64,000 nt of DNA, from positions 62,001 through 126,000 of the forward strand of contig CAKRJP010000002.1 in the NCBI GenBank assembly GCA_934351835.1, given 5' to 3'. Shown here in pieces: positions 42,186 through 51,966 of the stretch. A program made the position numbers and the translations under genes. The stretch's first letter is position 1; every line of letters starts with the position of its first letter. This DNA is from an uncultured Lachnospiraceae bacterium. GTDB lineage: Bacteria; Bacillota; Clostridia; Lachnospirales; Lachnospiraceae. The notes below the pieces were generated by a model, which ran no database searches, had not been told where the DNA came from, and saw nothing but the letters and a program-made list of their open reading frames with translations.

Positions 42186-43460
42186 TTATTTTTGTATTAA
42201 TTTTTTCCCGATATCAAAACAGTCAAATGTTGCAAAATAATCTGCCGCTGTCTCTGCACGACGGATAAGTTGCGCTGTTCCGTCTTCTTTCAACAATACT
42301 TCTGCTGATTTCAACTTACCATTATAGTTATATCCCATAGAGAAACCATGTGCTCCTGTATCATGAATTACAACCAGATCTCCGATGTCAATCTTCGGAA
42401 GCATACGGTCGATGGCAAATTTATCATTATTTTCACACAAAGAACCTGTAACATCATACTTATGATCGCATGGTTCATTTTCCTTTCCCATAACTGTAAT
42501 ATGATGATATGCACCGTACATTGCAGGGCGCATTAAGTTTACAGCGCAGGCATCAAGTCCAATGTAATCTTTGTGTGTATGTTTCTCATGAATCGCAGTT
42601 GTCACCAGACATCCGTATGGTCCCATCATATATCTTCCGAGTTCTGTATAAATCTCTACATCACCCATTCCCGCCGGTACTAAAACTTCTTCATATACTT
42701 TTCTTACACCTTCTCCGATTGCATGAATATCATTTGGCTCCTGATCTGGTGTATAAGGGATTCCAATACCACCGGAAAGATTGATAAATTTGATATGCAC
42801 ACCAGTTTCTTTCTTCAACTTCACAGCAACTTCAAACAGCACCTTCGCGAGCATCGGATAGTAATCATTTGTCACAGTATTACTTGCCAGAAATGCATGG
42901 ATACCAAACTCTTTTGCTCCTTTTGCTTTCAGGATCTTATATGCTTCAAAAAGCTGTTCTGTGGTCATCCCATATTTGGCATCTCCCGGATTATCCATGA
43001 TATCATTGCTGATTTTAAAGAGTCCGCCCGGATTATAACGGCAACTGATTGTCTCCGGAATATGTCCGATTGCTTTCTCCAGGAAATCAATATGCGTAAT
43101 ATCATCCAGGTTGATGATTGCTCCTAAGTTATCTGCAAGTTTAAATTCTTCTGCCGGAGTATCATTAGAAGAAAACATGATATCACTGCCATTTGCACCG
43201 ATTGCATCTGACAGCATCAATTCTGTATAAGAGGAGCAGTCACATCCACATCCGTATTCTCTTAAAATGTTGATCAGAAATGGATTTGGTGTTGCCTTCA
43301 CAGCAAAATATTCTTTATAGCCTTTGTTCCATGCAAACGCTTCCTTCAACGCTTTCGCATTCTCACGAATCCCCTTCTCATCATACAAATGAAATGGGGT
43401 TGGAAATTTTTTCACAATTTCTTCTAATTGTTCTTTTGTTACAAAAGTCTCTTTTTTCAT
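42186..43460 (-). CDS. lysA: Diaminopimelate decarboxylase
   Basis: A 424-residue group IV PLP decarboxylase that makes lysine from meso-diaminopimelate. The PLP lysine is in EYFAVKATPNP near residue 54, the phosphate loop in LSGGIGIPY near 230, the substrate segment in YTELGRYMMGPYG near 270, and CENNDKFA and DTGAHGFSMGYNYNG near the C terminus. The CENNDKFA form differs from the common CESSD, as in some carboxynorspermidine decarboxylase-like relatives, so substrate should be called with slight caution. Its ATG overlaps the trmB-like stop (ATGA), so it is coupled to that regulator. Confidence 0.88.
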   Translation of the reverse strand: MKKETFVTKEQLEEIVKKFPTPFHLYDEKGIRENAKALKEAFAWNKGYKEYFAVKATPNPFLINILREYGCGCDCSSYTELMLSDAIGANGSDIMFSSNDTPAEEFKLADNLGAIINLDDITHIDFLEKAIGHIPETISCRYNPGGLFKISNDIMDNPGDAKYGMTTEQLFEAYKILKAKGAKEFGIHAFLASNTVTNDYYPMLAKVLFEVAVKLKKETGVHIKFINLSGGIGIPYTPDQEPNDIHAIGEGVRKVYEEVLVPAGMGDVEIYTELGRYMMGPYGCLVTTAIHEKHTHKDYIGLDACAVNLMRPAMYGAYHHITVMGKENEPCDHKYDVTGSLCENNDKFAIDRMLPKIDIGDLVVIHDTGAHGFSMGYNYNGKLKSAEVLLKEDGTAQLIRRAETAADYFATFDCFDIGKKLIQK

Positions 43461-44173
43461 TGCTTCTCTTTTTCCTCCTGTATAGATAATAATTTAATCT
43501 CATTCGCCAGTGCATTCTTGTATAATTCTACAAAATTCTTTTTTCCGGAATATAAGCAGCTATTCATACTGCCTTCCCCATATTCTCCGGTCAGCACATA
43601 TTTCGAATCCGCAATCACACCGATCTGCATTCCCTTATTTTCCCCCACATAAATCCGGGCACTCCCAAATGAAGCTGGCTGATCTGTAATGATCACTACT
43701 TTTTTACCTTGCTCAATCAATGCATCCAACTCAGGCACGATCAACAGTAAATAATTTCTCGTGCAACTGACATACACTCTATCTTCCACCTTGTCTAACA
43801 AGTTTCGGAACTTATTCATGATATTCTGTGCGCCTTCTATTGTCACATATCCTTCTGAATGACTCTTTTCCGATGGAACATGCGAAACCAGCCATCTTTT
43901 AGATTCTTCCAAACTTCTGATATGGTTTTTGCAAAACTCTTTTAATGGGACAGGTACATATTTTCTGGTTGTCCCCTCCTCCACCATATAAGCCGCACCT
44001 TTTTCTGTCATATTCGCCAGCGAATTATAAGCATTTGATCTGGATATTCCTGTCAACTTTGCAACTTCATACCCTGTAACTTTTCCTTCTGCGAGCATAC
44101 ACTGATATATATTTGCTTCCTGACGTGTCAGGTCAAATTCCATCAAGTGCTCGACAAATGTCACTTTTTCCAT
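43457..44173 (-). CDS. TrmB-family transcriptional regulator
   Basis: A 238-residue regulator. Residues 1-75 form a TrmB-type winged helix (LTRQEANIYQCMLAEGKVTGYEVAKLTGISR start, SNAYNSLANMTEKG recognition helix). A phospholipase-D-like effector region follows from about 105 (EGAQNIMNKFRNLLDKVEDRVYVS). TrmB proteins usually sense sugars, but this one is coupled to lysA by a four-base overlap, so control of lysine synthesis is possible (inference from position). Confidence 0.88.
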   Translation of the reverse strand: MEKVTFVEHLMEFDLTRQEANIYQCMLAEGKVTGYEVAKLTGISRSNAYNSLANMTEKGAAYMVEEGTTRKYVPVPLKEFCKNHIRSLEESKRWLVSHVPSEKSHSEGYVTIEGAQNIMNKFRNLLDKVEDRVYVSCTRNYLLLIVPELDALIEQGKKVVIITDQPASFGSARIYVGENKGMQIGVIADSKYVLTGEYGEGSMNSCLYSGKKNFVELYKNALANEIKLLSIQEEKEKQ

Positions 44174-44212
44174 CTTAATCCATCACCTGTATCTTCATTT
44201 TCTTCATAAAAC

Positions 44213-44250
44213 AAAAATTCCCGTAGAGTTTTAGTAGTACTCTACAGGAA
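44213..44250 (-). terminator. Terminator after the hexapeptide-repeat gene
   Basis: 12-bp stem (44218-44229 with 44239-44250), 9-base loop, one G-U, then UUUUU. The next promoter (-10 at 44252-44257) sits immediately upstream, so transcripts from that promoter would start within the 5' arm and lack a full stem. Confidence 0.82.
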
Positions 44251-44251
44251 C

Positions 44252-44280
44252 ACTTTAATGCATTTGATAACGAATGTCAA
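44252..44280 (-). promoter_or_regulatory. Promoter for trmB-lysA
   Basis: Minus strand -35 TTGACA (44275-44280), 17-base spacer, -10 TAAAGT (44252-44257). It lies between the hexapeptide gene and its terminator. Confidence 0.65.
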
Positions 44281-44298
44281 CATTAACTCTATATCTGA

Positions 44299-44967
44299 TT
44301 AGATTTTTTCAGCAATCTCACCTTGTTTTTTATAAATGCTTCCGGCCGGCACATAACCTCTGACACTTGAAAGTGGATATATATTAGTATTTTTCCCTAC
44401 GACACTTCCTGGATTCAATACCGTTCCGCATCCTACTTCTACACAATCTCCGAGCATTGCACCGAATTTCTTAATTCCTGTCTCAATCTTTTCTTCTTGG
44501 GTCTTTACAATTACCAGTTTCTTATCAGACTTTACATTTGATGTGATAGAGCCGGCACCCATATGCGAACGATATCCCAAAATAGAATCCCCTACATAAT
44601 TATAATGCGGAACCTGCACTTTATTAAACAGGACTACATTTTTAAGTTCTGTAGAATTTCCTACAACTGCACCTTCTCCTACGATTGCGTTTCCACGGAT
44701 AAATGCACAATGTCTTACTTCTGCTTCTTTGCCAATGATGGCAGGTCCATGGATATATGCAGATTCAAATACTTTTGCATTCTTAGCAATCCAGACATCC
44801 TCCCCCACTTTATCATACTCATCTTCTGAAAGGGTCTTTCCCAGTTCTAAAATAAACGCGCCGATCTTCGGAAGTACTTCCCATGGATAAGTTGCTCCTT
44901 CAAAAAGATCTTTTGCAATCGTCTCATCCAATGTATATAGTTCATTGATTGTAAGTTCCTTTACCAT
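44299..44967 (-). CDS. Left-handed beta-helix (hexapeptide repeat) acyltransferase-like protein
   Basis: A 222-residue protein, mostly hexapeptide repeats: IAKNAKVFESAYIHGPAIIGKEAEVRHCAFIRGNAIVGEG near 60-105 and further turns to about 205. It resembles the C-terminal half of GlmU-type UDP-GlcNAc pyrophosphorylases (HYNYVGDSILGYRSHMGAGSITSN) but has no nucleotidyltransferase half. The His and Asn of the GlmU acetyl site seem kept. Substrate unknown. It follows topB by 38 bases and ends at a terminator, so ppk-topB and this gene may be one unit. Confidence 0.82.
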   Translation of the reverse strand: MVKELTINELYTLDETIAKDLFEGATYPWEVLPKIGAFILELGKTLSEDEYDKVGEDVWIAKNAKVFESAYIHGPAIIGKEAEVRHCAFIRGNAIVGEGAVVGNSTELKNVVLFNKVQVPHYNYVGDSILGYRSHMGAGSITSNVKSDKKLVIVKTQEEKIETGIKKFGAMLGDCVEVGCGTVLNPGSVVGKNTNIYPLSSVRGYVPAGSIYKKQGEIAEKI

Positions 44968-45005
44968 CTTTTTTCTCCTTTTATTTTAGCTTATTGCTTT
45001 ATTTC

Positions 45006-47096
45006 TTACTTTGCTGCTTTCTTCTTACCGGAAAATTTTCCAGATGTCGTTTTAACACTTGATTTCCCGGTACCTGTCGTTTTATAGTACGGTGCTATTT
45101 TATCATAACAAGCTCTTAATTGGTACTGATTTGAGAGTCTTTTTACACCTTCTGTTCGGCTGATGATAAAATGATCCAGTTTTTTCATATATTCATCCGA
45201 TGTAATATCTCCATCTGCAACATAGTTGAGTCCCTTTTCCCAACTCGCCGTAAGTTCCGGATTGAGTAACGATCGTATCGAATGATCTACCACATCATAG
45301 ATCATCTCTCCTAACATCGTTGGCGTAATGATCTGTGTCTTTTTATTCAACGCCAGATATTTATTATTGAATAATTTTTTCAGGATTTCACCACGGGTAG
45401 CACTGGTTCCGATTCCACTGCTCTTAATCTGTGCCCGCAGTTCTTCATCCTCAATCAACTGCCCCGCATTTTCCATTGCCAGGATCATAGAACCAGAATT
45501 GTAACGCTTCGGTGGAGATGTCTTCCCTTCTTTGATATCCAACGCCCGTACCGGAAGCGTCATCCCCTTTCGAAATGACTGGATTTTTTGGAAAAATGCT
45601 ATATCCGAATCCTTTGCATCGTCAGTTCCATCACCTTCTGTTTCCTCATCCGTCTGCTTTTTCCTTCCCGGGATTCCAACTACTTTCAAATATCCTTCTT
45701 CTGCCAACACTTTAAAGCTTGAGAAGAACGATTCAGTATGTATCTTCGTCACGATGGACACTTTCTGATAAACTGCAGGCGGATAAAAGATGCTTAAGAA
45801 TCTCCGTACAATCACATCATAGATATTCTGTGACAATGCCGAAAGAGACTTTAATGCTGATAATCCCTGTCCTGTCGGTACAATTGCATAATGATCTGTA
45901 ATCTGCTTATCATTGACGTATCTCGTCTTTTCCAGATTCTTATGACTACCAAATCCGACAATTTCTTTCAGATACGGTACTGCAGGATCATACTTCATCA
46001 ATCCATTTAGATTTTTGTGAATTTCCTTTGCAACTGCCGTCGATAAGACTCGGGCATCGGTTCTCGGATAGGTCACCAATTTACGTTCATATAGTTCCTG
46101 GATTACTCGTAATGTCTCGTCCGGACTGATCTTGAATCTTTTCGAACATTCATTCTGAAGTTCTGCCAGATTAAATAAAAGCGGCGGATTTTTCTTTTCT
46201 TTCTTTTTCTCAATAGATGTAATCTGGCAATTTAATATTCCATTCTCTGAACAGCCTTCTTTCAGATAACGGATCAGTTCTTCCGCCTTCTCACGTTCCT
46301 TGAAGCCATTTTCTTTATAAAGATCATAAGATTCAAACCACTTCGACCCTTTAACTGCTCTCCATTCTCCTTCGAAAGTCTGTCCTGGTTCTCCGGTGGT
46401 ACTCACCACACGGTAAAACGGCGTCTCCACAAACTCACGGATTTCTCTCTCCCTGCGCACTACCATTCCCAGCACACAGGTCATGACGCGTCCCACAGAC
46501 ACGACAGAATATCTGGTATGCAGATAATTCGAAATACTGTTCCCGTATTTCAAAGTCAAGAGTCTGGAAAAATTAATTCCCATCAGATAATCTTCCTTTG
46601 CCCGAAGATACGCCGAATCTGAAAGATTATCATATTCTGATAAATCTTTCGCCTCACGGATTCCTCGCAAGATTTCTTCCTCTGTCTGGGAATCAATCCA
46701 GACTCTTCTCCTCTCTTTTCCGTGCACTCCCGCTTGTTTTTCAACCAGACGGTAGATATATTCTCCCTCACGCCCCGAATCGGTACAGACATAGATCAGT
46801 TCTACGTCCTCTCGGTTCAAAAGGCCAGATACAATCTTAAATTGCTTTGATACAGCAGGTATAACCTCATACTTAAACTCCTGTGGAATAAACGGCAACG
46901 TCTCAAGGCTCCATTTCTTAAGACTTGGATCATACTCTTCCGGATAACTCATCGTAACCAGATGTCCCACACACCAGGTAACAATCGCCTCATCCGACTC
47001 CAGATAACCGTCTTTTCTTCTGGTCTTCATATTCAGTGCATTGGCAAATTCCTGTGCCACACTGGGTTTCTCCGCTATATACAGTGATTTCCCCAT
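45006..47096 (-). CDS. topB: DNA topoisomerase III
   Basis: A 696-residue type IA topoisomerase. The Toprim domain opens with LYIAEKPSVAQEFA and contains VCTDSGREGEYIYR near 104-117. The catalytic Tyr is in LVTYPRTDARVLS near 341. SVGRVMTCVLGMVV and the GIGTSATRGEIL segment near 575 are typical. The C terminus is short and basic (KSSVKTTSGKFSGKKKAAK) with no zinc fingers, as in TopB. Chromosomal TopB decatenates DNA; some copies arrive on conjugative elements, but no such genes flank it here. It lies 18 bases after ppk. Confidence 0.95.
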   Translation of the reverse strand: MGKSLYIAEKPSVAQEFANALNMKTRRKDGYLESDEAIVTWCVGHLVTMSYPEEYDPSLKKWSLETLPFIPQEFKYEVIPAVSKQFKIVSGLLNREDVELIYVCTDSGREGEYIYRLVEKQAGVHGKERRRVWIDSQTEEEILRGIREAKDLSEYDNLSDSAYLRAKEDYLMGINFSRLLTLKYGNSISNYLHTRYSVVSVGRVMTCVLGMVVRREREIREFVETPFYRVVSTTGEPGQTFEGEWRAVKGSKWFESYDLYKENGFKEREKAEELIRYLKEGCSENGILNCQITSIEKKKEKKNPPLLFNLAELQNECSKRFKISPDETLRVIQELYERKLVTYPRTDARVLSTAVAKEIHKNLNGLMKYDPAVPYLKEIVGFGSHKNLEKTRYVNDKQITDHYAIVPTGQGLSALKSLSALSQNIYDVIVRRFLSIFYPPAVYQKVSIVTKIHTESFFSSFKVLAEEGYLKVVGIPGRKKQTDEETEGDGTDDAKDSDIAFFQKIQSFRKGMTLPVRALDIKEGKTSPPKRYNSGSMILAMENAGQLIEDEELRAQIKSSGIGTSATRGEILKKLFNNKYLALNKKTQIITPTMLGEMIYDVVDHSIRSLLNPELTASWEKGLNYVADGDITSDEYMKKLDHFIISRTEGVKRLSNQYQLRACYDKIAPYYKTTGTGKSSVKTTSGKFSGKKKAAK

Positions 47097-47114
47097 ATAA
47101 AAATATATACTCCT

Positions 47115-49229
47115 TTATTTCTTAAATAAGTTTTTCAAACGATCGATAAAACTTTGTTTCTTCTTTGGTTCCGGTCGTTTTGCATGTAATGCCTCTTCCA
47201 TAAATACAGCCTGAGAATCCGTCGTCTGATTATGATCAATTACTTTCCTGTAACTTCCATCACACTGCATGATTCTTCCTTTTACATTATCGCTGAGTAT
47301 TACTCTCAAATAGTGGTTGATCTGTTTCTTTATCTCATCATCCAGAATTGGACATGCTACTTCCACTCGTTTTTCTGTATTTCTGGTCATCATATCCGCA
47401 GACCCAATATAAATCTTTTGGTCTGATCCTGTTCCAAAACTGAAAACACGTGGATGTTCAAGATATCTTCCTACGACACTCAGGACACGCACATTCTCTG
47501 TATATCCCGGTACTCCCGGAAGAAGGCAACAGATTCCACGTACAATCAGGTCTATTTTTACACCGGCACATGACGCCTCGGATATCTTCTTGATAAAATC
47601 AATATCTGTCAGGGAATTCATCTTCATGACCACACGACCATTTGTACCTTTTTTTATTTCTTCATCGATCAAATATAAAATCTTTGGTTTCAAACTGGTC
47701 GGAGACACGATCAAATAATGATATACCCCATCCAGATTACTGATGGACATATTTTTAAAAAATTCTGCCGCATCCTTTCCAATCTTCTGATTTGCTGTCA
47801 TAAGTGACAAATCAGTATACATCGTCGCCGTCTTTTCATTATAATTACCAGTTCCTACCTGTGTAATGTACTGGATATCATTTCGGTTACGATATGTGAT
47901 CAGGCAGAGTTTTGAATGGACTTTATAACCCTCAAACCCATAGATCACGCGACATCCCGCATCTTCTAACCGTTCAGACCAGTCAATATTATTCTGCTCA
48001 TCAAATCTCGCACGAAGCTCAATCAACACGGTGACTTCTTTTCCATTTTCCGCTGCTGCACAAAGATACTCTACCAGTCTTGCCTGTTTTGCCAGACGAT
48101 AAATTGTAATCTTAATGGTCATAACATTTGGATCTACCGATGCCTCTTTAATCAGTCTCAGAAATGGATTCATGCTCTCATAAGGATAAAAGAGCAGAAT
48201 ATCCTTTCTTCTAATCTGACGCATGATGCTTCCTTCCTGTACATGGGCAGACATCTGTGGCACGAAAGACGGATAGATCAGCGAACGTTTCATTGCTTCC
48301 GGAAGATTTCCGCCGATTGCAAACATATAATCTAATTTCATAGGCATCTTTGTCCGAAAAATCTGCTTTGGACTGATCTTAAATTTCTCGCAGAAAAACA
48401 TCTGCATCTCATCATTCATCTTTTCCGCAATCTCCAGACGAACCACTGCCATTCTTCTTCTTTTATGCAACGTTTCTTTCATCAAATAGCGAAAATCATC
48501 ACTGACCTCCAACGCCTCATCATCCGGTGCAATATCTGCATTTCTCGTCACACAGATGTAGTTTGGATCTGATATTTCATACTGTTCAAATACCAGATTC
48601 AGATATTCCATAATAACTTTTTCCATACGGATGTAACGGATATCATGTCCCGGTAAATATAAAATATCCGATATGAAAGAAGGTACCGGAACAATTCCCA
48701 AAGTCAGTTTTTCCTGTCCCTTGATCCTAAGATTCGCAGTTACATAGATTTCTTTATTCAGCAAATGTGGAAATGGATGATTAACATCTACAATCTGCGG
48801 CGAAAGTATCGGTAAAATCTGCTCTTTAAAATATTTCTTTACATATTTCTTCTCCGATGCTTCTAATTCTTTGAAATCAAGTCCGCAAACGCCATATGGA
48901 TGAAGCTGTTTTTTAATATCTGCATACGTTTTGTCACGTTCTTTGTAAAGAGGAGCCACCGCATCAAAAATTTTGTCCAACTGTTCTTTTGGTGTCATTC
49001 CGGTCTTACTGTCTCGCGCATTCGCATCCGTATGCGCCATATCAAACAGACTTCCTACACGGATCATAAAAAACTCATCCAGATTACTTGTAAAAATTGC
49101 AACAAATTTCATCCGTTCCAACAAAGGCACGGACGGATCTCTGGCCTCTTCCAGCACTCGTTCATTAAATTTTAACCACGATAATTCTCTGTTCTGCGTA
49201 TAATTCAATACTTCTTTACCCATATGCAT
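47115..49229 (-). CDS. ppk1: Polyphosphate kinase
   Basis: A 704-residue PPK1 that extends polyphosphate from ATP. Domains N, H, C1 and C2 are in order; the N domain opens with NRELSWLKFNERVLEEA, and the autophosphorylated His lies in GFEGYKVHSKLCLI near residue 440, with the second conserved block in IGSADMMTRNTEKRVEVA near 595. I start at the ATG of MHMGKEVL; AAGGA lies nine bases upstream, and an ATG two codons later or a GTG eight codons earlier are alternatives. A TATAAT box (49274-49279) is upstream. It leads ppk-topB. Confidence 0.95.
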   Translation of the reverse strand: MHMGKEVLNYTQNRELSWLKFNERVLEEARDPSVPLLERMKFVAIFTSNLDEFFMIRVGSLFDMAHTDANARDSKTGMTPKEQLDKIFDAVAPLYKERDKTYADIKKQLHPYGVCGLDFKELEASEKKYVKKYFKEQILPILSPQIVDVNHPFPHLLNKEIYVTANLRIKGQEKLTLGIVPVPSFISDILYLPGHDIRYIRMEKVIMEYLNLVFEQYEISDPNYICVTRNADIAPDDEALEVSDDFRYLMKETLHKRRRMAVVRLEIAEKMNDEMQMFFCEKFKISPKQIFRTKMPMKLDYMFAIGGNLPEAMKRSLIYPSFVPQMSAHVQEGSIMRQIRRKDILLFYPYESMNPFLRLIKEASVDPNVMTIKITIYRLAKQARLVEYLCAAAENGKEVTVLIELRARFDEQNNIDWSERLEDAGCRVIYGFEGYKVHSKLCLITYRNRNDIQYITQVGTGNYNEKTATMYTDLSLMTANQKIGKDAAEFFKNMSISNLDGVYHYLIVSPTSLKPKILYLIDEEIKKGTNGRVVMKMNSLTDIDFIKKISEASCAGVKIDLIVRGICCLLPGVPGYTENVRVLSVVGRYLEHPRVFSFGTGSDQKIYIGSADMMTRNTEKRVEVACPILDDEIKKQINHYLRVILSDNVKGRIMQCDGSYRKVIDHNQTTDSQAVFMEEALHAKRPEPKKKQSFIDRLKNLFKK

Positions 49230-49312
49230 TATCCCCGTTCCTTCAATCTTCACTCTATGTTGTATGTTTTTAAATTATACCACCGATAGAACTTTCTGAA
49301 AAGTAAAACAAG

Positions 49313-49346
49313 GAAAAGGCATCTGCAACCATTGATGCAGATGCCT
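49313..49346 (-). terminator. Terminator after asd
   Basis: Perfect 11-bp stem (49317-49327 with 49336-49346), 8-base loop, then UUUUCCUUGUUUU on the minus strand. Confidence 0.88.
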
Positions 49347-49361
49347 CAGTTTCTATTATTC

Positions 49362-50447
49362 TTATTTTGCCTGAATATATCCTTTTGCCGTTAAAGCCTC
49401 TGCACAAAGTACAGCTCCACCGGCAGCTCCACGTACAGTATTGTGAGACAAACCTACAAATTTGAAATCAAACATGCTGTCTTCTCTCAGACGTCCAATA
49501 GATACGCCCATACCATTCTCATAATCTACATCCAGTTTCACCTGCGGACGATTGTCCTCTTCCATATACTGGATGAAATGTTCCGGCGCACTTGGAAGTT
49601 TTTCTTCCTGCGGATATCCTTTATAATTTACTAATTTTTCGATCAGCTGCTCTTTTGTTGGTTTCTTTTCAAAATTAATAAATACTGCTGCTGTATGTCC
49701 ATTCAGTACCGGCACGCGGATACACTGACAAGTGATCTTCGGTGCATCTGCCTTTACGATCACTCCATTTTCCACTTTACCAAGCACACGCAGTGGTTCC
49801 TGCTCGCTCTTTTCTTCCTCGCCACCAATGTAAGGGATGATATTTTCTACCATTTCCGGCCAGTCCTTAAATGTCTTACCAGCTCCCGAAATTGCCTGAT
49901 ATGTAGTAGCAACAACTTCTTTTGGTCCAAATTCTTTCCATGCAGCAAGACAAGGTGTGTAACTCTGGATTGAACAGTTTGGTTTTACGGCGATAAATCC
50001 GCGGGTGGTTCCCAGACGTTTTCTCTGATCTTTAATTACATCAAAATGTTCCGCATTGATCTCCGGCACTACCATCGGAACATCTGGTGTCCAACGGTGA
50101 GCACTGTTATTTGAAACAACCGGCGTCTCAGTCTTTGCATAAGCCTCTTCGATTGCACGGATTTCATCTTTTGACATATCTACTGCACTGAATACGAAAT
50201 CTACAGTTTCAGCAACTTTTTCTACTTCATTTACATTTAATACAACTAATTTCTTTACTGCTTCCGGCATCGGAGTCGTCATCTTCCAACGGTCACCGAT
50301 TGCTTCTTCATATGTCTTTCCGGCAGATCTTGCACTTGCAGCTACTGTTACAACCTCAAACCACGGGTGGTTCTCCAACAGAGAAATAAAGCGCTGTCCT
50401 ACCATACCTGTTGCACCTAAGATACCTACTCTCAATTTTTGATCCAT
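49362..50447 (-). CDS. asd: Aspartate-semialdehyde dehydrogenase
   Basis: A 361-residue enzyme reducing aspartyl phosphate to the semialdehyde, the branch point to lysine, threonine and methionine. The NADP loop GILGATGMVGQRF is at residues 8-20, the catalytic Cys in AVKPNCSIQSY near 159, and the His in NGHTAAVFINF near 249. The sequence is of the archaeal/fungal-like type (long, with SNNSAHRW and ISGAGKTF). It follows argH by 39 bases and ends at a terminator. Confidence 0.96.
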   Translation of the reverse strand: MDQKLRVGILGATGMVGQRFISLLENHPWFEVVTVAASARSAGKTYEEAIGDRWKMTTPMPEAVKKLVVLNVNEVEKVAETVDFVFSAVDMSKDEIRAIEEAYAKTETPVVSNNSAHRWTPDVPMVVPEINAEHFDVIKDQRKRLGTTRGFIAVKPNCSIQSYTPCLAAWKEFGPKEVVATTYQAISGAGKTFKDWPEMVENIIPYIGGEEEKSEQEPLRVLGKVENGVIVKADAPKITCQCIRVPVLNGHTAAVFINFEKKPTKEQLIEKLVNYKGYPQEEKLPSAPEHFIQYMEEDNRPQVKLDVDYENGMGVSIGRLREDSMFDFKFVGLSHNTVRGAAGGAVLCAEALTAKGYIQAK

Positions 50448-50486
50448 CTTCTCTCTTCCTTTCTCTCATGAAATATAATATATAAT

Positions 50487-51866
50487 TTAATAATTCATCA
50501 TATATTCTTTATTAATCTCGATGCTTTCTTCCATTGCTTTTTTCCCAGGAGCACCGATCGTCATTCTCTTATTAACACAAGTCTCCAGACTGATTGCTTC
50601 GTAAATATCTTCCTCAAATACCGGAGATATCTTCTTGTACTCCTCTAACGGAAGTTCATCCAGTGCAATTTTTTTCTCAATACATAAAAGAACTAACTGT
50701 CCAACAATACCATGTGCATCTCTAAATGGCACTCCATGGTTTACCAGGTAATCAGCTGCATCTGTTGCATTGGTAAACCCGTGTCTTGCACTGTCTTTCA
50801 TACGCTCTTTATTAAAACGCATCGTCTTTAACATACCTGTAAATAAAGCCAGGCATCCTTTTACTGTATCGATTGCATCAAATGCCCACTCTTTATCTTC
50901 CTGCATATCCTTATTATATGCTAATGGGATTCCCTTCATTGTTGTATAAAACGCATTCATCGCACCATATACACGGCCTGTCTTTCCTCTGACAAGTTCT
51001 GCAATATCCGGATTCTTCTTCTGTGGCATAATGCTGCTTCCGGTGCTGTATGCATCATCAATCTCTACAAACTGGTATTCATTAGAATTCCAGATGATGA
51101 CTTCTTCCGAAAATCTGCTCAGATGCATCATAACTGTTGAGATTGCTGATAAAAGTTCTAACAGGTAATCTCTGTCTGAAACACCATCCATACTGTTTAA
51201 TGCCGGTCCGTCAAATCCTAACAGTTCTGCTGTATAAGCTCTGTCCAGCGGATATGTCGTACCTGCCAGAGCTCCAGATCCTAACGGGCATGTGTTCATA
51301 CGTTTTAAAATGTCACGCATTCTCTCGTGGTCTCTTTTGAACATCTCAAAATATGCACCAAGGTGATGTGCCAGTGTGATTGGCTGCGCTTTCTGAAGAT
51401 GTGTAAAGCCAGGCATATATGTTTCTGTATTTGCTTCCATGATCTCAAGCAGTGTCTCCAACAGATTACGGAGCAATTCATCTAATTCTTTAATCTCGTC
51501 TCTTGTATAGAGTTTCATATCAAGAGCTACCTGGTCGTTACGGCTTCTTCCTGTATGAAGTTTCTTACCCGGATCACCGATTCTGTCAATCAAATTTGCC
51601 TCCACAAAACTGTGGATATCTTCATATTTATTAGAAATCTCTAGTTCCCCGGACTCTACATCATTTAAAATTCCATTCAGCCCATCGATGATCTTAATTT
51701 TCTCTTCATCGGTGAGGATTCCCTGTTTTGCAAGCATTGTCACATGTGCAATACTGCCTCTGATATCCTGCGCATAAAATCGCTTATCAAATGTAATCGA
51801 TGCATTAAAGTCGTATACTAACTGGTCCGTCTCTTTCGTGAAACGTCCACCCCATAATTGTGCCAT
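50487..51866 (-). CDS. argH: Argininosuccinate lyase
   Basis: A 459-residue fumarase-superfamily lyase that releases arginine and fumarate. It opens with LWGGRFTKETD; the conserved signature GSSIMPQKKNPDIAELVRGK near 280 holds the catalytic Ser loop, and TGRSRNDQVA near 107 and PGFTHLQKAQP near 155 (with the catalytic His) are intact. No argG lies beside it. The leader holds an AT-rich TGTAT-N-ATACA dyad that may be an arginine-repressor site, not certain. Confidence 0.97.
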   Translation of the reverse strand: MAQLWGGRFTKETDQLVYDFNASITFDKRFYAQDIRGSIAHVTMLAKQGILTDEEKIKIIDGLNGILNDVESGELEISNKYEDIHSFVEANLIDRIGDPGKKLHTGRSRNDQVALDMKLYTRDEIKELDELLRNLLETLLEIMEANTETYMPGFTHLQKAQPITLAHHLGAYFEMFKRDHERMRDILKRMNTCPLGSGALAGTTYPLDRAYTAELLGFDGPALNSMDGVSDRDYLLELLSAISTVMMHLSRFSEEVIIWNSNEYQFVEIDDAYSTGSSIMPQKKNPDIAELVRGKTGRVYGAMNAFYTTMKGIPLAYNKDMQEDKEWAFDAIDTVKGCLALFTGMLKTMRFNKERMKDSARHGFTNATDAADYLVNHGVPFRDAHGIVGQLVLLCIEKKIALDELPLEEYKKISPVFEEDIYEAISLETCVNKRMTIGAPGKKAMEESIEINKEYMMNY

Positions 51867-51938
51867 ACGGTTACCTTCTTCCTTTATCTAATCTGTCTAT
51901 TTTCTATAACTGTATATTTATAAAAATAACTGCATACA

Positions 51939-51966
51939 ATTTTACCATATTTCAGCGTAAAATCAA
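51939..51966 (-). promoter_or_regulatory. Promoter for argH-asd
   Basis: Minus strand -35 TTGATT (51961-51966), 16-base spacer, -10 TAAAAT (51939-51944); the -35 overlaps the last queH codons. Confidence 0.55.

Noticed and set aside
43461..44217. Lysine riboswitch upstream of lysA or asd
   Set aside because: lysA starts inside the trmB-like gene and asd is 39 bases after argH; there is no room for, or sign of, the L-box core.
45006..47096. topB as a sign of an integrative conjugative element
   Set aside because: TopB copies occur on such elements, but flanking genes (ppk, hexapeptide protein, lysA) are chromosomal and no relaxase or T4SS gene is near.
51867..51962. Arginine repressor box before argH
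   Set aside because: An AT-rich TGTAT-N-ATACA dyad is present, but it does not match the ARG box well enough to list as a site.
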